From positions 3,372,501 to 3,436,500 of the forward strand of contig NZ_CP046703.1 of the NCBI RefSeq assembly GCF_009873495.1: a stretch of 64,000 nucleotides of DNA, written 5' to 3'. Within the stretch, counting starts at the first letter, position 1. The number at the start of each line of letters is the position of its first letter. Positions 9,334-19,500 of the stretch are shown one piece after another. This DNA is from Nostoc sp. ATCC 53789. GTDB lineage: Bacteria; Cyanobacteriota; Cyanobacteriia; Cyanobacteriales; Nostocaceae. The notes under the pieces were generated by a model. The model searched no databases, was not told where the DNA came from, and worked only from the letters and a program-made list of their open reading frames with translations. Position numbers and translations under genes: made by a program.

Positions 9334-10791
9334 ATGATTTCAACAACTCATTATGATGATTATGATGTTCTTGCATTACATCAAAAATCTGATATTTTAA
9401 CTGAATTATTAGCCAAAGCAGGGCTGACAAATCAGCAGCAAAAGTATTTACAACATTTTATCAATAGCTATAGCGATCGCACCAAAACATCTAAACATCT
9501 TTCCCAATCTTATCGCCCAGTTCTCTCTGATGATAAAAACTTAGGAGAGTTCAATTTACTATTCAAAGAAATGTATTATCCCATTGTTGCTAATCGCTCT
9601 ATGGGTTCCAAAATCTGGGATGTAGATGGTAATGAATATGTAGATGTAATGATGGGTTTGGGAATAAATCTCTTTGGTCATAATCCCTCATTTATTAAAG
9701 AGGCTTTAATCGCACAACTTGATCAAGGAATTCAAATTGGCCCCCAATCAGAAATTGTTGGTGAGGTAGCTGAGTTAATTTCTCAACTTACAGGAATGGA
9801 GCGGGTTTGTTTTAGTAATACTGGTACAGAAGCAGTAATGACTGCTATCCGTATCGCCAGAGCAGTTACAGAACGCAAGAAAATCGTTATATTTTCAGGT
9901 TCTTATCATGGTCATTTTGATGGCACTTTAGTTAACACAAATAAGGCAGAAGATAATCAATATGCCATACCCTTAGCGCCTGGAGTATTACAAAACTTTG
10001 TGAGTGATGTTTTGATTTTAGATTATGGCAATCCTCAATCATTAGAAGTTATTAAAGCATATAAGCAAGAATTAGCAGCAGTTTTGGTAGTTCCTGTGCA
10101 AACTTCTAGACCGGCTTTACAACCAAAAGAATTTCTCCAGAAATTAAGGAAATTAACACAAGAATCTGGAATTGCCTTAATTTTTGATGAAATGGTAACA
10201 GGGTTTCGGATTCATCCTGGTGGCGCACAAGCTTATTTTGATGTACAAGCAGACATAGCCACTTATGGAAAAATTGTTGGTGGTGGGATACCAATTGGGG
10301 TAATTGCCGGTAAAAATATTTATATGGATGCAATTGATGGGGGAATGTGGAGTTACGGCGATGCTTCTTACCCTCTGGTGAAAAAGACGTTTTTTGCAGG
10401 TACTTTTTGTAAGCATCCGTTAGCATTAGCTGCTGCAAAAGCTGTATTAAAGTATATGCAGAATTCGGGGCCTTCTCTACAACAAAATCTGAATGAACGA
10501 ACAACACAATTTGTTAAGGCTTTGAATAATTATTTTGCAGCCGATGGAATACCGCTACAGATGGCAAATTTTGGCTCACTATTTGGTTCTGCATCTTTAG
10601 AGATTTCTGGAGGAAATTCTACTGCTTCAGTAGCAATGAGCTTATTGAAATATCATCTTCTCGACAGAGGAGTTCACTTATTAGGTGTAAGTGGTTATTT
10701 ATCAACAGCCCATACAGATGAAGATATTAACTACATTATTCAAGTTGTTAAGGATAGCATCAGTAATTTGAGAGAAGGAGGCTTTATCTAA
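9334..10791 (+). CDS. Class III PLP aminotransferase (glutamate-1-semialdehyde aminomutase-like)
   Basis: 485 aa. PLP fold-type I motifs: SNTGTEAVM (161-169), GSYHGHFDG (199-207), FDEMVTGFR (D285 contacting the pyridine nitrogen) and K313 in ATYGKIVGGGIPIG forming the Schiff base. It resembles the GSA-type aminotransferase domains embedded in cyanobacterial and Bacillus PKS/NRPS systems such as McyE and iturin synthetases. The residues before about 50 could be a docking or linker remnant. The ATG is preceded by AGGAGT. Placed directly after the reductase-terminated synthetase, it could convert the released aldehyde into a primary amine, or set a beta-amino group on a carrier-bound chain; both are inference. 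Confidence 0.92.
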   Translation: MISTTHYDDYDVLALHQKSDILTELLAKAGLTNQQQKYLQHFINSYSDRTKTSKHLSQSYRPVLSDDKNLGEFNLLFKEMYYPIVANRSMGSKIWDVDGNEYVDVMMGLGINLFGHNPSFIKEALIAQLDQGIQIGPQSEIVGEVAELISQLTGMERVCFSNTGTEAVMTAIRIARAVTERKKIVIFSGSYHGHFDGTLVNTNKAEDNQYAIPLAPGVLQNFVSDVLILDYGNPQSLEVIKAYKQELAAVLVVPVQTSRPALQPKEFLQKLRKLTQESGIALIFDEMVTGFRIHPGGAQAYFDVQADIATYGKIVGGGIPIGVIAGKNIYMDAIDGGMWSYGDASYPLVKKTFFAGTFCKHPLALAAAKAVLKYMQNSGPSLQQNLNERTTQFVKALNNYFAADGIPLQMANFGSLFGSASLEISGGNSTASVAMSLLKYHLLDRGVHLLGVSGYLSTAHTDEDINYIIQVVKDSISNLREGGFI

Positions 10792-10890
10792 TATTACGCT
10801 GTAACATTAAAAGACAAAAATAGCCAACAACTAATTTTTTAATTGTTGAGCTTTAAATAGGTAAATTAACTGTTTGGTGGTGTTTAACGT

Positions 10891-12261
10891 ATGGCAACCA
10901 TAGCATTTTGTATTTTTAATTATCAAGGTGAATTAAATAGCACTTTGAAACTAGCAAAAAAACTAAGTTTACTTGGACATCAAATTTTATATTTAGGGTT
11001 GCCAGATTACGAGGAAAAAGTTTGTAGCTACGGATTTAAATTTCTGCCAATTCTAGAAAGATGGTTTCCCAAAGGATTTATTCAACAGATAGAACTTAAC
11101 AATTCCAATTCAAACAAGCTTCAAGTATTAATAAATCAGTTAAAATATAAAAAGCTTTTAAACTCTTTAATTAATGAATTAATTAAAGGAGAAAATCGAG
11201 AAATACACACCACGCTGAAAACAATTAACCCTGACCTACTGGTAATAAGTACATACGAAGAACTATATTCTACTTTCATAGGAATGATAGCCTATGAATG
11301 CCAAGTTAAGAGTATTTATTTTACGGATATGTTTACCTCATTACCATTCTCAAATGAGCTTGAAAAGGAGAAAATTACAAATTTCGACAATAATTCTATT
11401 GTTAAATTGTTTAACTTAAAAAACAAATATATCTATCAAAAACTACTCAAAGCAACTAAAAAAATAATTGCTTTGTTGAGTAAAACAGACTTTTCCGAGG
11501 AAGATATGATCACAAAATTTGCAATTAATAGGAAAATTCCTCTCGATTTATTAGATTTATCTCAAGCAATACCTTTAAAGTTAACACATCTGGTTTTATG
11601 CCCAAAAGAATTAGATTTACCTAATATTTTAAGAGAAAAATGCTATTATGCTGAAGCTTCAATAGACTTACAAAGAGAAGAACCCTCTTTTGTCTGGTCA
11701 AACCTGGATAAAAATAAATCTCTTATTTATTGCTCTTTAGGAACTACAGTGAACACTTTTTCTACTTTAGGTATAAACAGAATTAAACAATTATTTCAAA
11801 ATGTGATTGATGCTGTATCGCTTAAAAATGAATATCAATTGGTCTTATCAATAAGCGATTATATTAGTGTTGAAGACTTTCAGTATATACCTGAAAATAT
11901 AATAGTTGTTAACAAAGCACCACAATTAGGACTTCTTAAGAAAGCATCTATAGCAATTATAGCTGGAGGAATAAACACTATTAAGGAATGCATATTTTGT
12001 GGAGTACCAATGATTGTATTTCCTGTATGGGCTGACCAACCAGACAATGCAGAAAGAATTGAATATCATGGTTTAGGTGTAGTTGCTGATGTCAATAAGA
12101 TATCTACTAATCTTATTGTCGATTTAATTGAGACAATAGAAAATGATTTGTTATTAAAACAGAGATTAAAAATATGGGGAGAAAAATTTCAGGATATAGA
12201 AAAATCTGGGAGGGCGACGCAGTTTATCTTAGAAATGTTAGAACAAAGTCAATATATTTAA
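10891..12261 (+). CDS. GT1-family glycosyltransferase (MGT/UGT type)
   Basis: 456 aa. The C-terminal Rossmann half shows the GT-B nucleotide-sugar site: YCSLGTT (about 281-287), NKAPQLGLLKKASIAIIAGG and CGVPMIVFPVWADQPDNAERI, ending with the PPDQ-like D-Q acceptor-phase motif. The N-terminus has the typical acceptor-domain opening (IAFCIFNYQGELN). It resembles macrolide or zeaxanthin glucosyltransferases and should move a sugar from a UDP- or dTDP-sugar onto the pathway product. The gene is the most AT-rich of the cluster and I saw no GCGATCGC in it, unlike the flanking genes, which hints at separate acquisition. The 99-bp gap before it contains a small inverted repeat (TTGTTGAGC region) but no clear terminator. 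Confidence 0.88.
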   Translation: MATIAFCIFNYQGELNSTLKLAKKLSLLGHQILYLGLPDYEEKVCSYGFKFLPILERWFPKGFIQQIELNNSNSNKLQVLINQLKYKKLLNSLINELIKGENREIHTTLKTINPDLLVISTYEELYSTFIGMIAYECQVKSIYFTDMFTSLPFSNELEKEKITNFDNNSIVKLFNLKNKYIYQKLLKATKKIIALLSKTDFSEEDMITKFAINRKIPLDLLDLSQAIPLKLTHLVLCPKELDLPNILREKCYYAEASIDLQREEPSFVWSNLDKNKSLIYCSLGTTVNTFSTLGINRIKQLFQNVIDAVSLKNEYQLVLSISDYISVEDFQYIPENIIVVNKAPQLGLLKKASIAIIAGGINTIKECIFCGVPMIVFPVWADQPDNAERIEYHGLGVVADVNKISTNLIVDLIETIENDLLLKQRLKIWGEKFQDIEKSGRATQFILEMLEQSQYI

Positions 12262-12292
12262 TAAATAAATTGAGTTAGTACGGACTAAAAAC

Positions 12293-13255
12293 ATGAGTTA
12301 TTACTTACAAGGAATCGACTCTTACGATAGAGCTAAATATGTAGATCAACATAATTATAGTGAAGCGATCGCTTTTTATAAGCGAGGCATTGAAACTGAT
12401 CCTAGCCTGATGTCTAATTATTGGCATATATGCTTGGCGCTACTACTTCAAGGAGAAGAATCAGAGGCTAAGGCAACTTGGTTATCACTGATAGAGCAAG
12501 CAGATGATATAGATAAAATTAACGCTTGGACACTAGAAATTGTTGAGTTACTAACGGCAGAAGCTACAAAACGCGAAGCTGTTTCTGACTTTGAGTTTGC
12601 TCAAAAAATGCACGGTTATGCTGCCATCGCACGAGGTGAAGCATGGAAAAAAGTCAAAGGATATAAGTTTACAACTGATTGGTTTATTGAAAATCTTCCA
12701 ACCTGGGAACAGTATTTAATACACTTAGCTAATCAGCCTGAAATTAATGTTCTAGAAATCGGTAGTTGGGAAGGTATGTCTGCTTGTTGGCTTTTAGATA
12801 ACATTCTCACTCATGAATCATCAAGGATCACTTGCATAGATACCTTTGAGGGAAGCGTTGAACACAAATTTGAATATGACGACAGTTATATTCAATCTGT
12901 TGAGGAAAGATTTGATTTCAATATTTCTCAAACCAACGCTTTAGAGAAGGTAACGAAAATTATTGGTAACTCGCAAGATGTAATGCGATCGCTCCCTTTA
13001 AATAATTACGATATCCTTTATATTGATGGTTCACATTTAGCGACTGATGTCCTCACGGATGCTATTTTGGGTTGGGGACTTGTCAAGGTTGGAGGCATCA
13101 TTATTTTTGATGACTATGATTTTCAATTCCATGATAGTGTAAATACCGAACAAGACACCAAAATTGGCATAGATGCTTTTTTGAAAGTATTTTATAAAAA
13201 AGTTAATATAGTTCATCAAGCTCATCAAGTTATCGTTGAGAAAATATTGGATTAA
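12293..13255 (+). CDS. Class I SAM-dependent methyltransferase with TPR-like N-terminus
   Basis: 320 aa. Residues 1-70 look like helical TPR-type pairs (YSEAIAFYKRGIETDP). The SAM-binding domain follows: VLEIGSWEGMSACWL (motif I, from about 153), TCIDTFEGS (acidic loop), and DILYIDGSHLATDVLTDA, then GGIIIFDDYDF. This is the Methyltransf_24 arrangement found in O-methyltransferases of secondary metabolism and in sugar methyltransferases. It directly follows the glycosyltransferase, so it could methylate either the sugar or the peptide. The target cannot be deduced from sequence. Confidence 0.85.
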   Translation: MSYYLQGIDSYDRAKYVDQHNYSEAIAFYKRGIETDPSLMSNYWHICLALLLQGEESEAKATWLSLIEQADDIDKINAWTLEIVELLTAEATKREAVSDFEFAQKMHGYAAIARGEAWKKVKGYKFTTDWFIENLPTWEQYLIHLANQPEINVLEIGSWEGMSACWLLDNILTHESSRITCIDTFEGSVEHKFEYDDSYIQSVEERFDFNISQTNALEKVTKIIGNSQDVMRSLPLNNYDILYIDGSHLATDVLTDAILGWGLVKVGGIIIFDDYDFQFHDSVNTEQDTKIGIDAFLKVFYKKVNIVHQAHQVIVEKILD

Positions 13256-13348
13256 AAGGTATATTTTTTAGATAAGAATGCTTTATTTTAAAAATATACA
13301 TTTTCAAATTGTAAGAAAATCTAAATAATCAATTATCAGGTAATAAAG

Positions 13349-13567
13349 ATGTATCAAAATGAAACGGAAGACATCACAATTTACAAAGTTGTAGTAAATC
13401 ACGAAGAACAATATTCAATCTGGTTTGCCAACCGAGAAAACCCCCTTGGCTGGAGAGATGTGGGGAAAACTGGTCTCAAGCAAGAATGTCTTGAATATAT
13501 TAAGGAAGTATGGACAGATATGAGACCTCTAAGCCTCAAGCAGAAAATGGAAGAATCTGCTAATTAG
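13349..13567 (+). CDS. MbtH-family NRPS accessory protein
   Basis: 72 aa, the usual MbtH length. Diagnostic residues are present: [11 protein letters not shown], the conserved PLGW and the C-terminal WTDMRPLSL. MbtH-like proteins bind the adenylation domain of NRPS modules and are needed for its folding or activity. Its presence indicates that one or more adenylation domains in this cluster (here 5.4-7.8 kb, or upstream of the window) depend on it. It is the last small gene of the biosynthetic run; a 114-bp gap separates it from the acylase. Confidence 0.97.
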   Translation: MYQNETEDITIYKVVVNHEEQYSIWFANRENPLGWRDVGKTGLKQECLEYIKEVWTDMRPLSLKQKMEESAN

Positions 13568-13681
13568 ACTTAAGCAATTTTTGGAGTAGCTAGAAGCTAT
13601 TACCACTTTTTGAGCCTATCTAGACAAATCGACAGTCTCAGTTATTAGGGATTATTCAATAGTCCCCATTCATTAACTCTA

Positions 13682-15817
13682 ATGTTTATTAGCAAAATAA
13701 AGTTGCTTGGTTTTATAGGTTTAAAGCCGCATGGCAATAAACACTATATCTTGAGAGTTTTACCCTTTTTATTCGCGCTCATCTTTGTTTTAGTAGTAGG
13801 AAACCAAAGCCTTAGTTCTTCACCAAAAACAACTGAAATACTTTGGGATACTTATGGTGTACCGCATATTTATGGCAAGGATAACCAAAGTGCCTTTCAA
13901 GCTTTCGGTTGGGCGCAAATGCAGAGTCATGGCAACCTGCTTTTGCATCTCTACGGTCAAGCACGGGGAAGGGCTGCCGAATATTGGGGAGAAAAGTATC
14001 TAGAATCAGATCGTTGGGTACAAACTATGGGAGTACCAGAACGATCGCACTCTTGGTATTTGGCCCAAAGTCCAAAGTTTCGTCGTTATCTTGATGCTTT
14101 TGCCAGTGGAATTAACGCTTATGCTGAGAAACACAAGGATTTGATTGCTGATGAAGTTGAGGTTGTCTTGCCAGTTAAAGGCGAGGATGTGCTGGCTCAC
14201 CAGATGCGGGTACTGAATTTCACTTTTATTGCCAATCCAGAAGAAGTTGCAGGTGTGAGTAAACAGCAGTCAAAACCAGGATCTAATGGTTGGGCGATCG
14301 CACCATCACATTCTGAAAATGGTCATGCTATGCTTCTGGCTAACCCACATCTACCTTGGTCAGATTTATTTCTGTGGTATGAAGCACATATTACTGCACC
14401 AGGAATTAATGCTTACGGGGCAACACTGGTAGGAATTCCCGTTTTAGCGATCGCCTTTAATGATAATTTGGGTTGGACTCATACAGTAAACACCTATGAT
14501 GGCTGGGATAACTACGAATTAAAACTAGCCGATGGTGGTTATCGCTTCGATGGTCAAGTCCGAGCCTTTAAGACAAAAACCCGATCTTTGAAAGTGAAGC
14601 AAAAAGATGGGACTCTGCGCTCACAAAAACTTGTAGTGGAAAGTTCTATCCACGGGCCAGTCATATCACGAAAAGATGGTAAAGCTGTGGCACTGCGTGT
14701 CGTGGGTCTTGACCAACCAGGTGTACTACAGCAGTGGTGGGATATGGCACGTTCCCAAAACCTCACCCAGTTTCAAGCTGTCCTGCAACGATTACAACTA
14801 CCGATGTTTACAGTGATGTATGCAGACAGAGAAGGGCATATTATGCACCTCTTTAACGGTCAAGTACCAATTCGTCAACAAGGCAATTTTGAATACTGGC
14901 AAGGTTTAATTCCTGGCGATACATCTAAAACCTTATGGTCAAAAACTCATCCATATCAGGATCTACCGCGCGTAATTGATCCAAAAAGCGGCTGGTTACA
15001 AAATACAAATGACCCACCTTGGACAACAACGTTTCCCCAGGTTCTCAATCCAGATAATTATCCGCCTTATATGGCACCACGCGGGCCAATGGAGTTTAGA
15101 TCGCAACGTACTGTGCAGATGTTAGCAGAGGATGACAAAATCTCTTTTGATGAGATGGTTTCCTATAAACATTCAACACGTATGGAACTAGCAGATCGCC
15201 TTTTGGATGACTTGATTCCAGCAGCCCGGAAGTACGGAAGCGAATTAGCTCGTCGATCTGCTGATGTACTGTCAGCTTGGGATCGACAAACCAATGCAGA
15301 TAGCCGAGGTGCAGTACTATTTGCTGCTTGGGTAGATACGATAGACTTCGATAGTTTATTTAGCAAACCCTGGAGTGAAGACTCTCCACTGACTACACCT
15401 GATGGCTTGGCTAATCCTGAAAGTGCAGTCACAACACTCTTAACTGTTGCAGCTAAGGTAGAAAAAACCTATGGAAATCTAGATGTAGCATGGGGAGATG
15501 TTTTCCGGTTACAGTCTGGTGATGTGGATTTGCCTGCAAATGGTGGCGATGGCGGACTTGGTATTTTCCGAGTTCTCAATTTTGTTCCACTACCAGACGG
15601 GCGCTTCAAATCTGTTTCTGGTGATTCTTATGTTGCTGCGATTGAATTTTCTCAACCTGTAAAAGCGATGGCGCTTACTAGTTATGGTAATGCAACTCAA
15701 CCAGGTTCAGCCTCTGCTGGCGACCAGTTGAAATTGTTCGCCCGCAAGCAGTTGCGGCAGGTTTGGTTCTCACACCAGGATGTTCTATCCCATTTGGCTG
15801 AACGCAAGGTATTTTAA
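13682..15817 (+). CDS. Penicillin acylase family (Ntn-hydrolase) protein, membrane/periplasmic
   Basis: 711 aa. Residues 22-42 form a hydrophobic signal or anchor. The precursor layout is that of penicillin/acyl-homoserine-lactone acylases: a small-subunit region (TTEILWDTYGVPHIYG at about 50-65), a linker, then the autoproteolytic junction G200/S201 in KPGSNGWAIAPSHS, with Ser201 as the N-terminal nucleophile, and NPHLPWSD shortly after. The mature enzyme should cleave an amide in the periplasm. Next to an NRPS cluster this suggests removal of an acyl or peptide prodrug group after export, as PvdQ does for pyoverdine; alternatively it is an independent quorum-quenching acylase. Shorter than the well-known AHL acylase AiiC. 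Confidence 0.92.
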   Translation: MFISKIKLLGFIGLKPHGNKHYILRVLPFLFALIFVLVVGNQSLSSSPKTTEILWDTYGVPHIYGKDNQSAFQAFGWAQMQSHGNLLLHLYGQARGRAAEYWGEKYLESDRWVQTMGVPERSHSWYLAQSPKFRRYLDAFASGINAYAEKHKDLIADEVEVVLPVKGEDVLAHQMRVLNFTFIANPEEVAGVSKQQSKPGSNGWAIAPSHSENGHAMLLANPHLPWSDLFLWYEAHITAPGINAYGATLVGIPVLAIAFNDNLGWTHTVNTYDGWDNYELKLADGGYRFDGQVRAFKTKTRSLKVKQKDGTLRSQKLVVESSIHGPVISRKDGKAVALRVVGLDQPGVLQQWWDMARSQNLTQFQAVLQRLQLPMFTVMYADREGHIMHLFNGQVPIRQQGNFEYWQGLIPGDTSKTLWSKTHPYQDLPRVIDPKSGWLQNTNDPPWTTTFPQVLNPDNYPPYMAPRGPMEFRSQRTVQMLAEDDKISFDEMVSYKHSTRMELADRLLDDLIPAARKYGSELARRSADVLSAWDRQTNADSRGAVLFAAWVDTIDFDSLFSKPWSEDSPLTTPDGLANPESAVTTLLTVAAKVEKTYGNLDVAWGDVFRLQSGDVDLPANGGDGGLGIFRVLNFVPLPDGRFKSVSGDSYVAAIEFSQPVKAMALTSYGNATQPGSASAGDQLKLFARKQLRQVWFSHQDVLSHLAERKVF

Positions 15818-15842
15818 AATTCAACTTAGTAGCCAATACTTT

Positions 15843-16007
15843 AGGACTAGCCCTTTCAAGGTAGGTAAAAATATTCCTCTTTAATCTTTTTACTCTGTGT
15901 TCTCTGTGCCTCTGTGGTTAGAAAAATTACTTTTAAACCGCAGAGGCACAAAGAGCGCAGAGAGAGAAAAAAGAGATTTTACCAGTCACCTTGAAAGGGC
16001 TAGTCCT
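15843..16007. repeat. MITE-like repeat family R2, copy 1
   Basis: 165 bp with terminal inverted repeats AGGACTAGCCCTTTCAAGGT and ACCTTGAAAGGGCTAGTCCT (one internal insertion of TC on the right arm context). The interior carries the inverted CTCTGTGCCTCTGTGGTT / AACCGCAGAGGCACAAAGAG pair. ATACTT occurs just outside both ends and may be a target duplication. Other copies: 31020-31192 and 39057-39226. Confidence 0.85.
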
Positions 16008-16517
16008 ATACTTGTTGGATTTGGGGGAAAGGTTTTGTATTTTACCTTTCCCCTTTTCCGACAAGAGTGCAAAAAGCACTTTTGCAAGAAGTGGAATCAT
16101 GGGATCAGAAAATCGGGCACAGATAGCGATCGCTATCTGCTACAAAAAGGATTAAATATTCGCTGCGAGAATCAAGATTTGGGAGTAGTCAAAGCCAAGA
16201 AATCCCTTTACCAAAAAGGGGAAAAGGGCAAAGGGTAAGGGGGAAAGGAAAGGATAAAGAACTTTTCCCCACAAGGTATAAAGCCCCTATTTTTAAATAG
16301 GTCGAATAAAAAAGAAGATTTTTAAGACACGCAGTGCGATAACTTAGCAGTGCGGAGCCGCTCCGCCTCCGATCCATATTTGAAACCCCTGCTTTTAAGT
16401 TACTGGTTCCCTTTCCCCTTTTCCCTTTCCCCCTTTCCCTTGCTTCATCTTAATCTCTGACTGATGGGGCGGATCTGGGAACACTAAATGCTAAGGTCTT
16501 AAAAATTCAAAAGAATT
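16008..16517. other. Intergenic spacer rich in low-complexity and palindromic repeats
   Basis: About 500 bp without a supported gene. It contains repeated poly-purine/poly-pyrimidine blocks (GGGGAAAGG and CCCTTTCCCC types at about 16024-16060, 16210-16250 and 16410-16440) and the palindromic GCGGAGCCGCTCCGC at about 16353-16367. Short open frames across it are rich in these repeats and look non-coding. It separates the peptide cluster from the kinase gene. Confidence 0.6.
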
Positions 16518-19500
16518 ATGATTAGTAGTGTAGTTACCATTCCCGGCTATCAAGTCAGCGAAGAACTCTACAACGGTTCTAGAACCCTAGTTTATCGAGC
16601 AGTTCGAGAGAGTGACCAACAGCCTGTAGTCATCAAGCTGCTGAAAAATCCTTATCCCAGCTTCAGCGAACTAGTACAGTTTCGCAATCAATACGCGATC
16701 GCTAAAAATCTCAACTCACCCTCGATCGTCCAAACTTACAGCCTGGAACCTTACCAGAATGGTTATGCGCTCGTAATGGAAGACTTTGGGGGAATTTCTT
16801 TGAAAACGGAGATGGGCGCAAAGCAACATTCACTTAGGGAATTTTTGCCCCTGGCTATATCTCTGTGTGAAACCTTAGATATTCTAATTCGCAATCGCAT
16901 TATTCATAAAGATATTAAACCTGCCAATATTCTGATTAATCCAGAAACAAAACAAGTTAAATTAATCGATTTTAGTATTGCATCCCTATTGCCAAGAGAA
17001 ACTCAAACTTTAATCAGTCCCAACGTATTAGAAGGAACACTTGCTTATATTTCCCCAGAACAAACTGGACGAATGAATCGGGGAATTGACTATCGCACAG
17101 ATTTTTATTCTTTGGGTGTAACTTTTTACGAACTACTGACAGGGGAATTACCATTTAAATCAGAAGATGCGATGGAATTAGTACATTGTCATATTGCGAA
17201 AGTACCGCCTTTCTTGCATCAGATAAATCCAGAAATTCCATCTGTACTAGCAGAAATTATCAAAAAATTGATGGCGAAGAATGCAGAAGAACGCTATCAG
17301 AGTGCATTGGGACTGAAGTATGATTTAGAAAAGTGCTTGGTTCAATTGAAGGAAACAGGCAAAATTGAGACTTTTCCAATTGCTCAACGGGATATGTGCG
17401 ATCGCTTTATTATCCCCGATAAGCTCTATGGCAGAGAAGCAGAAATAGAAACCCTACTCAACGCATTTGAGCGCGTCAGTAAAGGGACAACCGAAATGAT
17501 GCTAGTAGCAGGCTTCTCTGGAATTGGGAAAACTGCGGTTGTCAACGAAGTTCATAAACCGATTGTTGGGAAACGTGGTTATTTTATCAAAGGCAAATAT
17601 GACCAATTTAATCGCAATATTCCCTTGAGTGCCTTTGTGCAAGCCTTCCGGGATTTAATGGGGCAATTATTGAGTGAAACCGATACCCATTTACAACAGT
17701 GGCAGGATAAAATTATCACAGCTTTGGGTGAAAATGCTCAAGTTATTATTGAGGTCATCCCAGAACTAAAACGAATTATTGGTTCTCAACCTTTAGGTAC
17801 AGAACTATCTGGGATGGCGGCTCAAAACCGCTTCAATATGCTGTTTGTGAAATTTATTCAAGTTTTCACTACACCAGAACATCCCTTAGTGATGTTTTTG
17901 GATGACTTGCAATGGGCAGATTCAGCATCACTAAAGCTGATGCAGTTGCTGATGGATGAATCCCAGAAGGGCTACTTGTTACTGCTTGGGGCATACCGAG
18001 ATAATGAGGTCTTCCCCGCACATCCCCTAATGTTGAGATTAGATGAGATAGGCAATACTGGAGCTAAAATTAACAAAATCACACTCAGTCCACTGTGCCA
18101 AGTAAGTGTGAATCAATTGCTAGCAGATACCCTCAATTGTCAACCGGAAGTAGCACAACCATTGATGCAATTGGTGTATCAAAAAACCAAAGGTAATCCC
18201 TTTTTCACGACTCAGTTTCTGAAGGCACTGCATAAGGATAATTACATTCAATTTAATTCTCAAATTGGGCATTGGGAGTGTGATATTGCCCAAGTTAAGC
18301 AACTAGCGCTAACAGATGACGTGGTGGAGTTTATGACACAACTGTTGCAGAAACTAACACCAGCAACTCAGGAAGTTTTGAAACTGGCGGCTTGTATTGG
18401 TAATCAATTTGATTTGCACATATTGGCAATTGTTTATCAACAATCCCAAACCGAAACCGCCGCCGCATTATGGGAAGCATTAGAGTTCGGCTTGATTTTG
18501 CCAACTAGCGAAGTTTATAAGTTTTATGCAGGGCACGAAAATCAAGCAACTAATCAAGAAATCGCTCATTCTGTAACATATAAATTTCTGCACGATCGTG
18601 TTCAACAAGCCGCATACTCACTGATTCATGAAGATCATAAACAGACAACCCATGTTAAAATCGGTCGCCTGTTGTGGCAAAATACCCCGGAAGCTGAACT
18701 AGAAAATCAGATTTTTGCGATCGCTAATCAGCTAAATATTGGGCTTGAACATTACCATCAACCTACAGAACGTCATGAACTCGCACAGTTAAATCTCATG
18801 GCTGGAAAAAAGGCAAAAGCTTCAACTGCATACAGTTCAGCAATTGCTTATCTGAAAACAGGTATCCAGTTACTACCATTTAACCCTTGGGAATCTGACT
18901 ACAATCTGACCTTAAGCTTGTATAGCGAAGCCACCGAAACCAGTTTTCTATGTGGCGAAATTGACGCAATGGAAGATTTCGCCCAGGAAATTTTACAACA
19001 CGCAAAAGCGATCGCTGATACAGCTAAAGTTTATGAGGTAAAAATTGAAGCTTACATAGCACAAGGAAAATTTTTACTCGCTATCGATACAGGTATGCAA
19101 TTTTTGCAGTTGCTGGGCATTGAGTTCCCTCAAGAACCAACGGCATCAGATTTTGTTCTGGCTTTGCAAGAAACTGAAGCTAGCTTAAGTGGCAAAACAG
19201 TTGCTGAATTGGTTGATTTGCCAGAAATGCAGAATCCAGAATTACGTGCAGCCTTGCGTGTTTTAGTTAAAGTGACAACTCCTGCTTATATGGCAAAACC
19301 TGAACTTCATCGTTTGGTGGTGCTGAAGAAAGTTGCTCTTTCTGTAAAATACGGAAATACTTCCGCTTCTGCCTTCGCTTACTCAGGGTATGGACTCATG
19401 CTTTGTGGTCAACCAGGCGGTATCTCAACAGGTTATGAATTTGGGAAGTTAGCCTTGCAACTGCTGTCCAAGTTTCAAGATCGGGAACACGAAGCAAGAG

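Noticed and set aside
15897-16377. ORFs in the spacer before the kinase gene
   Set aside because: They are made of MITE and purine-tract sequence, with no recognisable protein features.
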